Shown piece after piece: positions 43,501 through 51,187 of a DNA stretch of 64,000 nt. Both the position numbers and the translations under genes were made by a program. Position 1 is the stretch's first letter. Every line of letters starts with the position of its first letter. The stretch is from CAKZNE01 sp964485405 (GTDB lineage: Bacteria; Bacteroidota; Bacteroidia; Flavobacteriales; Schleiferiaceae), in the NCBI GenBank assembly GCA_964485405.1, contig CAZAJG010000001.1, positions 124,001 through 188,000 on the forward strand, in the 5' to 3' direction. The notes beneath the pieces were generated by a model, which was given only the letters and a program-made list of their open reading frames with translations, did no database searches and was not told the origin of the DNA.

Positions 43501-46500
43501 TATTTTCCCCGATAACCAAAGTGGAAGCGATAGCACGTACACCATTCAACTCATTGTTAGTTCGGCTGCGGGCTGTTCAGATACTTCTACAGAAAACGTA
43601 TTAATTTACAGCAGACCTACAGCCGATTTTGTGTTACCCACTTCCTCCTGCGGTCCTTTAACGATAAACCCAACAAACAGTTCAGTAGGTAATGCTTTGA
43701 GTTATGTATGGTCTGTTTCTCCTACTACAGATGTAGTTTTAAGCGGAGATTCTACAGCAAATCCTCAACTTGATTTTATCGCTCCTTTGTTTGATTCGGC
43801 CGTTTATACCATTTCTTTAAGGGTTATCGATTCTAACGGTTGTGCGGATTCAATAAGCTATCCGTTTAGTGTTTACCCAAGCCCTATTGCCGGTTTTTCG
43901 CCATCAGACACTTCAGGTTGCGGACCATTAAATCTTACTTTTAACAACACCTCCTCTTCAAGTGTAAGTGCTCAAGATCGATCTACGATGAGTTTTAACT
44001 GGACGTTTGGAAATGGAATGATTTCTACCGACTCTGTTCCTAATCAAACCTTTACCAACGCAGGAGTTATCGATTCAGTATATACCGTAGAGCTCATAGT
44101 TGCCAATAGTTTAGGTTGCTCTGATACTCTTGTGGATTCCGTTACCGTACATCCCAATCCTGTAGCTGAAATTGATACAGCTGGAATCATAGATTGCGCC
44201 CCGTTTTTACTTGACTCAAACGCAGCAAAAGGAATCGTTTACAATCAAGCCAACCAAGATTACATTTGGAATGTTTATGATGGTACCAACGGCAATCTAT
44301 TGTTTACAGCTAACGGTTATGATAGTCTGAATTACACCATGTTTGGGGATGACGATTCCGTAATTGTAGAGCTCATTGCTACCAGTCCTTTTGGTTGCGA
44401 TAACGATACAGCCACACAAACCTTTTACACTCTGCCGGATTCACGGCCAGGTTTCATCATAGACCAGTTGTTGGGTTGTCATCCACATACCATCACAATT
44501 ACCGATACAAGCAATCAAGGCGCCAGCCATCAATGGTTCATCAACGGTATATTGAGTTCCACAATTGCCAATCCGGTTTTTACCTTAACCAATACAGCAT
44601 TAAACATAGATTCTACATACCGGATAACGCTGATAAGCACCGTATCCGGAAGTGGTTGTATTGACTCTGCCGTTCAGTTTGTAACCGTTTATCCATTGCC
44701 ACAACCCTCCTTTACCGCCACCGAAGTGTGTATCGGAAACATCACTCAATTTACAGGAACAGCTCAACCTATCGATAGCATTGTAGCCTGGCATTGGGAT
44801 TTTGGAGACGGGAATATAGACTCGGTGCAAAACACTACCCACACGTACACAAGCTTTGGCACTTACACCATAAGCTTTACAGCAACAGATACACGTGGAT
44901 GTGCTCAAACCTATGTAGACTCTATCGTTGTAAGACCTAACCCAATAGCAGATTTTGTAGCCAATGGAAGCTGCGGCCCAGATACTTTATGTATTGGTCA
45001 AAACTTTACCTTAAGCGACTCTTCAAGTATAGATGTGCTAGGCGGAAATATTACGCAATGGAATTGGGATATCAATAACGATGGCACCGTAGATTACACG
45101 ACTCAAAACCCACAACACCAGTTCAATGCACCCGGTTTGTATTCTATAAAACTAAGTGTAGAGTCACAATACAGTTGCCCAGACAGTATTGTACGTCAGG
45201 TATTTGTACAAGACAGTCTTGTACCTTATTTCACCACAGATACAACGGCTAACTGTGGTCCTTTAAACATTACGGTATTTGATTCTAGCACTGGACCTAT
45301 TGATACTTATTTGTGGGAATTATACTCTTTGGATGGCGCTGGAAACCGAACCAGTATTTATCAGAGCAATCAACAAAATCCTAACCCCATACCGACCTTA
45401 ATTCCAGGCTATGAAAGAGACACTACTTATATTTTAGATCTTACTATTGGAAATTGTTGTGAAACGGTATCTTTCCAAAGACAGTTTACCTTAAAACCAC
45501 TCCCTGTAGCCAACTTTGCTATTCTTCCAGACGATACCGTTTGTATATCCGATATCGTTCAAATTCAATTGGATGGCTTAGTTAATGGATTACCAGACTC
45601 CTTGATCCTAGATTATGGAGATGGAACACCAGTTCAAAATCTAACACAAAGTTTCCGAATTGTAGCCGGAGATACCGTATGGTTTTGGGGTGTACAATCG
45701 CACTCTTTTAGCAATCCATCATTATCAGATACCGTGTATACTATTTCTCTTACGGCCCGTAACGAATGTGGAGATAGCACCGTTACTGCCGATATTTTAG
45801 TACTCCCCAATCTCGTTCAGGCCTTTTTTCAAACCAATCAGAATACAGGCTGCGAAGATTTAACCATTACCCTTACAGATGTTTCCTTTGGTGGAACCTA
45901 TACTTCCTGGTGTTTAGATTTTGATACCGCAACCAACACATGCACCCAGTTTGCGGCTGTTGGCGATAGCGTTACCCATACCTACACCCAACATGGAACT
46001 TACATTGTAGCTCAGTTTGTAGAAGACGGCTGTAGTGCAGATACTGCTTTTACCACCATAAACGTTTTTCCATCTCCTACCGCTGATTTTGCTTCCAACA
46101 CACAAGTTTGTCAGGGAGATACTATTTTCTTCACCAACTTAAGCACCGTAAACGTAGGAACCATAATCGGTTACTTATGGGATTTTGGTGATGGCAACAC
46201 TTCTACAGCGCTAAATCCAAACCATGTATACGATACAGCCGGGGTTTTTGATGTTTGGTTGTATGTAAATTCTGTAAATGGATGTACCGATTCTATCAGC
46301 TATCAAGTGAGTATTTATGATCATCCAGCGGTAAACTTTGGTTTTGAGAATGCTTGTTTAAATGAACAGCCTCTTCAATTTAGCGACTCCACCACGCTGC
46401 AGTTTGGAACTGTAATTCAAACGGTTTGGGATTTTGGCGATGGAAACGGTTCTATTAGTCAAAACCCTACACATACCTACGCAACACCGGGAGCATATAC

Positions 46501-47695
46501 CGTTACGCTACTCAAAACCAGCTCCAATGGCTGCTCCGATAGTATTTCGCATACGGTAAACATATTCCCTATGCCTACTGCTGATTTCAGCATCACCAGA
46601 TTATCAAATGATTCTTGTGGACCCAATCAACAATTTCAATTCACTAACCTTTCCGTAGGTGCTCAAGGTCATTTTTGGGATTTTAACTTTAACAATCTAC
46701 CCAACAGAGACACTCTTAGAAATATAAACTCCCCTACTTTCACTTATCAAGATACTGGTGTTTTTGAAGTTATGCTCATCGCTTTTAATGGTTTTGGTTG
46801 TAGCGACACCATGATTCAACAAGTTATTGTTAGCCCTATTCCAGAAGCTAATTTTATAGCGGATACATTATCGGGCTGCATACCACTCACAGTAACCTTT
46901 AGCGACATCTCACAGTATAGCTTTAGTTCTCCAAGCAGTATTGTAGCCTGGCATTGGGATTTTGGAGATGGAAACAGCATCACTACAAACACAGACTCGG
47001 TAGTATATACCTACAACCAACCCGGTTTATTTGATGTTACGTTAAGTGTGGAAACCAGTTTAGGTTGCACAGACACCGTTGTTATAGGAGGGTTAATTAA
47101 CGCCTTACCTACACCCATACCTGATTTTATCATTAGCGAGCAAAATGCAAAAACACTCACCTTTGTTAACACCTCTCAAGATGTAGATACAGACACTCGT
47201 TATTTTTGGGATTTTGGAGATTTTGTGACCAGTGACGAGTTTTCGCCTACTCATATTTACAATATAGATTTACTGGAAAAAGACTACGCTTTTGAAGTCT
47301 GTTTAACCGCTACAAATGCCAACAATTGCGACTCTACCATCTGTAAAATAATTGAGATTAATGGGTATCGCCTTTACGTACCCAATGCCTTTGCACCCGA
47401 TTTAACCGATGTTGGAGATGGAAGTATTTTTCTCCCTAAGGGGCACTCTCTACGGGAATATCATTTAAGAATTTATGACAAATGGGGAAATCTTCTTTTT
47501 CAATCGACCAAACTGGATGAAAATGGAGAGCCCGCAGAATACTGGGATGGAAAAGGACCCGCTGGAGAACCACTGCCCATGGGTGCATATGCTTGGGTGA
47601 TAGAAGCTCGTTTTGACGATGGCTCAGATTGGCAAGGAAAAGAATATGAAAACGGAACGCAAAAAAGCTTTGGTACGGTTACCCTCATCCGTTAA
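37571..47695 (+). CDS. giant PKD-repeat surface protein, SprB-like, with T9SS type B sorting domain
   Basis: A 3374-residue exported protein. The signal peptide is ITKLLLLLWLLPMAVKAQ; the start is a TTG (37571, or 37580), since no ATG exists upstream of it. The body is an array of beta-sandwich domains (PKD, Ig-like, and two GGTFSGPGV-type units), about 90 residues each, most with a GC-S/D-D tail motif. Canonical WHWDFGDGN PKD motifs occur near 44790 and 46950. Residues about 943-2293 form three super-repeats (separate entry). The last about 95 residues (YVPNAFAPDLTDVGDG ... YDKWGNLLFQS ... GAYAW) are the gliding-motility-associated T9SS type B sorting domain. A PorP/SprF gene follows, as with SprB of Flavobacterium. 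Adhesion or gliding role is inferred. Confidence 0.9.
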   Translation: MPSLPYNITKLLLLLWLLPMAVKAQTFTVSSTPATTGGVAYICLDDANTVTYTANYIFPYDSIVWIFTGGNISNDTGTGPIAVTYNTAGLYSTIARVYENGAVQQSQTYAIDVAQIAPISIFGLADTVCNGDTPFALTGIPVGGTFSGPGVTDNTFDPDAAGLGDHSLTYILTQGACSDTVTQSIHVLPSPNTILLAKGFPTTYAGVLTYSTCDTSNPYFFEFHSITDSNDYVSYTFEYGDGNSISGTTFPTAPTYISYTYGSTGLFTARLTLTGANGCTRTDVINVFIGVSPALGFTRSGTNSFCLPRVDSGYVEVCFNILNTASNDPSTVYIVQYNDGSAADTFYHPAPDSVCHRFYQGSCGFNATASNNSFEATITAINPCGSNAFSNSPIYISEPPSAEIAASERACVNDIVSIFDSTDTGDLVLSNGDCVNGNRLIWDISPNTFNLNGPASDMGFTFGNTDPAFWFGGAQTLDVTFTRSGIYTIRQIAGNSLQCGLDTAFLSICVDTIPTSGFELSDDTVCVGENVTAQFTGELFTLCDTVDLDWRIEPDTGVTYVASSPFDTTRIFSFSIEGFYDIILTASNNCDSVLDTLTVLVQGIPSATFPTDTAICGLTSLDFNQAHIQPSYFTNFSEITYFWDVTPATGWSFTNGTSDTSDYAAIDFTAYGAYQVMVTVTNDCGSFTDTMNVSLTEAPELIALATPFRDTLICPGTDLPFKATTTKGFGPFTYSWGSPSLGTVTNSDSIFLGNITQDTTLFVSVSDSLGCSDSATFTISVAPIPAVDAGNDITICYSDSVQLNAIVSGGIAPLTYLWTPDTGLSANNILNPWRSPLDTSVTYVLTVTDSLGCAYTDTINLGVFPLVNIDAGPDQILCINQGNELLTNGSPAGGTWSGAGISGGNTFDPVMAGLGIHPLIYSFTDGNGCDYTDTILMEVIQQPSLNFVVTPDSGCTDLTITISDSTGVSGHQWYANDSLFSVVRNPSLTVQNTSPDQDSIVAIKLVFTASSNCTDSLTQFITVFPKPNASFSLPSFICAGESIQPTQNSIHKAGATQFEWTVSSGAVSFSDSSLSVPTISFPDFQSGTDSTYTIQLIVTSVDGCIDTVSETIQVRSRPVANFSLPSAACTPLAMNPTNNSTGGSLNYQWTINPLTSVTVANSSSANPTFSFVTPVSDSIVYSITLFVTDSSGCIDSATQTYTTYPQPQLSISKSQNNGCHPFTLTITNNSTSGISGLPALTYAWDLGNGQTSTDTNVTTTYTNTGSQDSTYYIELIAINALGCPDTLVDSIVVHPNPIAQTNFTSFANCAPYIIDSAVVNAILFPDANLAYSWNVYDLSGALIAQYNGPNGMNHTLLVGGDSIYVELVATSPFGCVNDTSTQQLFYTIANPVANFSASPDTACSPMLLSLSDSSTAGVNHQWYVNDSLFSTLQNPQITLFNQSSTSDSTVNIKLVITAGSGCGDSITKQVVIQAKPNAAFTINGSICAGDSLQTMNNSTSSGVLNYVWSASNANITISDSSATQPTFTFPDNQSGTDSIYTIQLIAISSAGCSDTTSQTVTIYSRPVAGFTLPIASCGPLSISPTDTSSGNGIAYSWSISPTTNATLNGATTHSPQIDFTPPAQDSLVYTISLLLTDVNGCVDSFASNYSVYPVPTAAFTASVDSSCHPMLVTFNNQSSSNLSGQDRSSISFAWTFGNGTSSTDSVPLVTFNNTGVIDSVYTVQLIATNSLGCSDTLNDSIVVHPLPRAELNFTATANCAPFLIDTSVVSATLYPNANAIYTWNIYSTNGILLHQNIGADSLSYTISTGGDSVLVELVTSSPFGCTNDTSAQQLFYTIENPVADFVSSPDTGCSPLLLSLIDSSTAGVSHQWYLNGNPFSTNQNPQLNLINLSSTLDSVVIIKLVITAGTGCADSISKHVVIQPKPIAQFSIASSSCANDSLSTVNTSISSGTLSYLWSASSSAISFSNTNDAQPFVIFPDNQSGSDSTYTIQLIVSSAAGCSDTSTENVLIYSRPTADFVLPTSSCGPLTINPTNSSVGNALSYVWSVSPTTDVVLSGDSTANPQLDFIAPLFDSAVYTISLRVIDSNGCADSISYPFSVYPSPIAGFSPSDTSGCGPLNLTFNNTSSSSVSAQDRSTMSFNWTFGNGMISTDSVPNQTFTNAGVIDSVYTVELIVANSLGCSDTLVDSVTVHPNPVAEIDTAGIIDCAPFLLDSNAAKGIVYNQANQDYIWNVYDGTNGNLLFTANGYDSLNYTMFGDDDSVIVELIATSPFGCDNDTATQTFYTLPDSRPGFIIDQLLGCHPHTITITDTSNQGASHQWFINGILSSTIANPVFTLTNTALNIDSTYRITLISTVSGSGCIDSAVQFVTVYPLPQPSFTATEVCIGNITQFTGTAQPIDSIVAWHWDFGDGNIDSVQNTTHTYTSFGTYTISFTATDTRGCAQTYVDSIVVRPNPIADFVANGSCGPDTLCIGQNFTLSDSSSIDVLGGNITQWNWDINNDGTVDYTTQNPQHQFNAPGLYSIKLSVESQYSCPDSIVRQVFVQDSLVPYFTTDTTANCGPLNITVFDSSTGPIDTYLWELYSLDGAGNRTSIYQSNQQNPNPIPTLIPGYERDTTYILDLTIGNCCETVSFQRQFTLKPLPVANFAILPDDTVCISDIVQIQLDGLVNGLPDSLILDYGDGTPVQNLTQSFRIVAGDTVWFWGVQSHSFSNPSLSDTVYTISLTARNECGDSTVTADILVLPNLVQAFFQTNQNTGCEDLTITLTDVSFGGTYTSWCLDFDTATNTCTQFAAVGDSVTHTYTQHGTYIVAQFVEDGCSADTAFTTINVFPSPTADFASNTQVCQGDTIFFTNLSTVNVGTIIGYLWDFGDGNTSTALNPNHVYDTAGVFDVWLYVNSVNGCTDSISYQVSIYDHPAVNFGFENACLNEQPLQFSDSTTLQFGTVIQTVWDFGDGNGSISQNPTHTYATPGAYTVTLLKTSSNGCSDSISHTVNIFPMPTADFSITRLSNDSCGPNQQFQFTNLSVGAQGHFWDFNFNNLPNRDTLRNINSPTFTYQDTGVFEVMLIAFNGFGCSDTMIQQVIVSPIPEANFIADTLSGCIPLTVTFSDISQYSFSSPSSIVAWHWDFGDGNSITTNTDSVVYTYNQPGLFDVTLSVETSLGCTDTVVIGGLINALPTPIPDFIISEQNAKTLTFVNTSQDVDTDTRYFWDFGDFVTSDEFSPTHIYNIDLLEKDYAFEVCLTATNANNCDSTICKIIEINGYRLYVPNAFAPDLTDVGDGSIFLPKGHSLREYHLRIYDKWGNLLFQSTKLDENGEPAEYWDGKGPAGEPLPMGAYAWVIEARFDDGSDWQGKEYENGTQKSFGTVTLIR
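40397..44690 (+). repeat. three tandem super-repeats of about 450 residues plus a partial fourth
   Basis: Aligned landmarks (the HQWY motif) fall at 40481, 41828, 43178 and 44528, giving periods of 1347, 1350 and 1350 bases. Each full unit holds five sandwich domains in the same order: HQWY, CAGDS, SCGP, a 'FGNG' domain and a 'NCAPF' domain. The fourth unit has only the first domain. Codons differ between copies while the protein motifs are kept, so the duplications are old rather than recent. Confidence 0.85.
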
Positions 47696-48776
47696 GATCG
47701 GATTTGGAATATTGGCACTAGTCCTGGCTTTTTCTGCCAAAGGGCAAGATCCTGTATTCTCTCAATTCCACCTCAACAAAAATCACCTCAACCCCTCTTA
47801 TGCCGGGTATACACAGGATTTATCGCTAGGAACCAGCTTTAGAACGCAATGGACACATATTCCAGATGTATTTAGCACCACCAGTTCCACTTACGCCAAT
47901 ATTGGTTGCAACTCGGCCCGTTTAGGTTTTGGCTTGGGCTATCTCAATCACCGGGAAGGAGAAGGATTTTTAAGAAATCAAAATCTAACTTTACAGGCCT
48001 CGGTAAACTTCCCCGCCTTAATGCCCCGTTGGTTATCTAGAAGGTTGAGACGAAAAAAGTTCCTTTTTGCCGGAGGACTCTCTTTAGGGGTTGGGCAAAA
48101 ATCTTTAGACTGGTCAAAACTCACTTTTTCAGATCAATTTGATGCGTATTCCGGTTTTACCGGCAACCCCTCATTGGTGATGGCTAGAAACGATGTATCC
48201 AATGCTATATTTGATGTAGGTGCGGGTTTACGTTTACAAGCTCCCTTTGGAAGAAAAGGAAGCTTCGTTTCCATCGGGGCTTCAGGTTTCCACCTTAACC
48301 AACCTGTAGAAAGCTTCTTTAATGTAGAGAATGAATTAAAAAGCAGATATACCATCCACGCTTTTGTGTATTTCCAAACTAAAAAGTTTGTGAATAACCC
48401 TGACTTTGTTTCTGTTGGTTTGATTAGAGATATACAGCAAACTTTAGAAACCAATACCATATTGGCTTATAAAGATGTAGGAAACAATATGAAAGCCGGT
48501 TTTGGCTTTAGGAGACAGAAGTTTTTACCCGATTATAATGTGGACGCTTTCATCTTTCAAGGAATTTTAAGCTTTCGTCAGTGGAGTTTTGGTTACAGTT
48601 ATGATTTAACTATTTCCAGTTTAGGTCCGCAAAGAACTTTTGGAACCCATGAAATAAGTTTGGTTTATCTTTTTAAAGACTCTGCACTTTGTGCTAGAAG
48701 TAAATCAGACGATTGCTTTTTTCTGAACGATGAAATACGAGAAGAGTTCAAAAAACTCTATTTATGGGATCCCTAA
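47646..48776 (+). CDS. PorP/SprF family type IX secretion partner protein
   Basis: A 376-residue outer membrane protein of the PorP/SprF family. After a basic N-terminus and signal peptide (IGFGILALVLAFSAKG) come the hallmark DPVFSQFHLNKNHLNPSYAGYTQDLSLGTSFRTQW, then barrel strands ending with DLTISSLGPQRTFGTHEISLVYLF. In Flavobacterium, SprF is needed to secrete the adhesin SprB, which carries a type B domain; this gene follows such a protein directly. The start at 47646 is the first plausible ATG and overlaps the giant gene by 50 bases, though a start slightly further inside cannot be excluded. Confidence 0.88.
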   Translation: MKTERKKALVRLPSSVKIGFGILALVLAFSAKGQDPVFSQFHLNKNHLNPSYAGYTQDLSLGTSFRTQWTHIPDVFSTTSSTYANIGCNSARLGFGLGYLNHREGEGFLRNQNLTLQASVNFPALMPRWLSRRLRRKKFLFAGGLSLGVGQKSLDWSKLTFSDQFDAYSGFTGNPSLVMARNDVSNAIFDVGAGLRLQAPFGRKGSFVSIGASGFHLNQPVESFFNVENELKSRYTIHAFVYFQTKKFVNNPDFVSVGLIRDIQQTLETNTILAYKDVGNNMKAGFGFRRQKFLPDYNVDAFIFQGILSFRQWSFGYSYDLTISSLGPQRTFGTHEISLVYLFKDSALCARSKSDDCFFLNDEIREEFKKLYLWDP

Positions 48777-48933
48777 AAAATAGACTTCAAGCTTTGATAT
48801 TAAAAAAAAATGAAATAAAATTCTTACATAATTAATTTACATTTTTTATATTATTATACTTGAAAATCAAACTATTATATTATCTCAAAAAAAGCGACAA
48901 AAAATTACACCCAAAAATCATTCGTCTACTTAC

Positions 48934-48965
48934 TTGGAAAATCTAAATAAAGTTACTAATCTTTG
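48934..48965 (+). promoter_or_regulatory. candidate promoter of the fibre/RHS operon in a 451-bp AT-rich region
   Basis: TTG (48934-48936), 21 bases, AATCTTTG (48958-48965), one mismatch from TAnnTTTG. Transcription from here would give a leader of about 255 bases before the ATG at 49228. Downstream lies a direct repeat ACCATTAA (48982-48989 and 48993-49000), spaced one helical turn apart. The remainder of 48777-49227 is AT-rich with no gene seen. Confidence 0.45.
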
Positions 48966-49227
48966 CATATAAGTTTTTAAGACCATTAACTAACCATTAA
49001 AGATTGAAACTGACCAAAACCTTAAAACTTCTACCTCCTTTTTTCGTGAAGATTTTCATGTTTTTAAGCTAAGGATAATTCCTCTAGCCTAGGTTTTCTT
49101 TTGATCCTTTTTCGGAAAGTAGTTTTCTTAAACTCTAGCTCGGATGGAACATCTAGAGCGACCACTTTAGACGATTTTTTTTGTGTATAGCATCAAAAAC
49201 ACTAAAAGCTTTAAAAATTAACGCTAA

Positions 49228-51177
49228 ATGAAAACCAGAAACCTATCCTTCTCCATTGCCGTATTATGCGGTTTGTTTTCCAATCATCTTACTGCTCAAT
49301 ACACACAACCTGTTACCATAACAACGGATACAGATGCAGTATTGAAGTTCATCAACGATGATGGCTCTTGGCAATACATGGAGTTCAACACAAATAGTCT
49401 CTCTCCGGTACGAAATGCATACTTAGGGATTACCGGCAGTGGAAATTTTGTTTTCGCAAAAGAAAATGGAGGAAACTTTTACTTTACTGGAGGTAATGTT
49501 GGTATTGGAGCAACAACACCTTCAGAAAAGCTAGAAGTAAATGGGAACTTATTAGTTGATGGTACGAGACCCATGTTTTTTGATCCATCAAAAGGGAGAA
49601 TATACCTAAAGGGAATCACAAACGGATGGAGTATGGGGCTTTTTGCAGATGAATCAACTGCTACAAACTTATCAGGATCCTTAGGAGGCTTTGGGATATA
49701 CGGAACAACAGATGTAGTTAACTATTACTGGATAGGAGAATCGTTCTCCAATCCAGAATTTTTGGTTAAGCCCAATGGAAATGTGGGCATCGGCACGACC
49801 AACACTTCGGCTAAATTAACCGTGGAAGGTGATCTTCATCTAAATGGTGACAGAGGATTTAACTTCAATACCTCCAAGGGAAGAATCTATTTAAAAGCTG
49901 ATAATACAGGATGGAACATGGGGCTTTTATTGGATGGTCCATCCGCTCTCACTGCAACTGGATCTTTAGGCGGTTTTGGTGTTTATGGAACTGGAGATGC
50001 GGTGAATTATTACTATGTAGGGGAATCCTACGCAAACCCTGAACTTGCAATCTTGCCTTCTGGAAATGTAGGTATTGGAACAAGCTCACCGGGAACAAAG
50101 TTTGATGTAAAAGGAAACATAAGAACAAGACCTGGGAGTGGAGGAACAATAACTGTATATGAGGCAGATGGAACGAGAAAGAACAGACTTATTATTAGTG
50201 CAGATCAAGATGGTTCGGTTTTGAACTCAACTTACGGCACAGGTGGCTCGCAAGCCTTAATTTTTAAACGATCCAGTGTAGAAACTATGAGAATTGCAGA
50301 CGGAGGGAATGTAGGTATTGGAACTACCAACCCAGGAGACAAGCTTGACATAAATGGAAACATCCGTACGAGTCAAGGCTCAGGAGGAATCTTAACTCTC
50401 TTTGACGATGATGGGAGTAGAAAAAATAGATTCATAGCCGGAGCGGATGCTGATGGCGCATTTATTTCCTCTAGTTATGGAAATACGGGAGGAACTTATG
50501 CTCTTAGATTCATGAGGGGTAATAAACAATATGAAAGTATGCGTATTGATCATAATGGTAATGTAGGTATTGGTAGAACCATACCAGATGCAAAACTGGA
50601 TGTAGACGGCCAAGCAATTTTTCGAGCTCAAGACGATATCAATGCAATCTCAGCCCATATTAGAGCTTCAGATGGCGCAAACTCCATGACTTTAAGAGCT
50701 TACAGCGATCGAGCCGAAATAGTACCTCAAAACAATCGAGCATTTAGGATTAGAACAAATGACAACAAAGTACTTTTCCATGGTACAGATGGGGGTAATG
50801 TTGGTATTGGAACCATTGACCCCGGCACTTACAAACTAGCCGTTGAAGGCCAAATAGGAGCCCGTTCCGTTAAAGTAACCCAAGCCGCTTGGGCAGATTA
50901 TGTATTCGCTCCCTCCTATCAATTGATGCCTTTAAACCAAGTGGAAGCTTACATCGCTAAAAACCAGCACTTACCCAACATACCCTCTGCCAAAGAAATT
51001 GAAGAAAAGGGCTTTGTATTGGAAGAAATGGATGCTAAACTCATGGAAAAGATTGAGGAATTGACTTTGTACATGATTCAGCAGCAAAAGCAAAACACAC
51101 AACAAACCAATATCATCAAAAAGCAAGAGGAGCAAATAAAATCTCTCCAACAACAGCTAGATGCATTATCAAATTAG
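49228..51177 (+). CDS. secreted fibre-like protein 1 with NVGIGTT repeats
   Basis: A 649-residue protein with a signal peptide (MKTRNLSFSIAVLCGLFSNHLTAQ). The body has six NVGIGTTxPxxKLxVxG units, a phage-tail-fibre-like repeat common in secreted Bacteroidota proteins. An about 80-residue duplicated segment (SKGRIYLK...GGFGxYGT) occurs twice (about residues 125-190 and 215-280). The C-terminal about 115 residues (GQIGARSVKVTQAAWADYVF, HLPNIPSAKEIEEKGF, LEEMDAKLMEKIEELTLY) end in a coiled coil, forming a cassette shared with the next two genes. Likely a trimeric fibre; not an S74 autoprotease, whose Ser-Lys motif is not seen. First gene of the operon. Confidence 0.8.
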   Translation: MKTRNLSFSIAVLCGLFSNHLTAQYTQPVTITTDTDAVLKFINDDGSWQYMEFNTNSLSPVRNAYLGITGSGNFVFAKENGGNFYFTGGNVGIGATTPSEKLEVNGNLLVDGTRPMFFDPSKGRIYLKGITNGWSMGLFADESTATNLSGSLGGFGIYGTTDVVNYYWIGESFSNPEFLVKPNGNVGIGTTNTSAKLTVEGDLHLNGDRGFNFNTSKGRIYLKADNTGWNMGLLLDGPSALTATGSLGGFGVYGTGDAVNYYYVGESYANPELAILPSGNVGIGTSSPGTKFDVKGNIRTRPGSGGTITVYEADGTRKNRLIISADQDGSVLNSTYGTGGSQALIFKRSSVETMRIADGGNVGIGTTNPGDKLDINGNIRTSQGSGGILTLFDDDGSRKNRFIAGADADGAFISSSYGNTGGTYALRFMRGNKQYESMRIDHNGNVGIGRTIPDAKLDVDGQAIFRAQDDINAISAHIRASDGANSMTLRAYSDRAEIVPQNNRAFRIRTNDNKVLFHGTDGGNVGIGTIDPGTYKLAVEGQIGARSVKVTQAAWADYVFAPSYQLMPLNQVEAYIAKNQHLPNIPSAKEIEEKGFVLEEMDAKLMEKIEELTLYMIQQQKQNTQQTNIIKKQEEQIKSLQQQLDALSN

Positions 51178-51187
51178 AATTACAGCT

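Noticed and set aside
40397..44690. Large repeats read as a possible CRISPR or insertion element
   Set aside because: The period is about 1350 bases, entirely in frame inside one coding region, with divergent DNA; these are protein domain repeats.
37571..47695. Small minus-strand and shifted open frames inside the giant gene
   Set aside because: Repeat-rich Thr/Ser/Asp codon runs produce long open frames by chance; none has a promoter, family match or typical composition.
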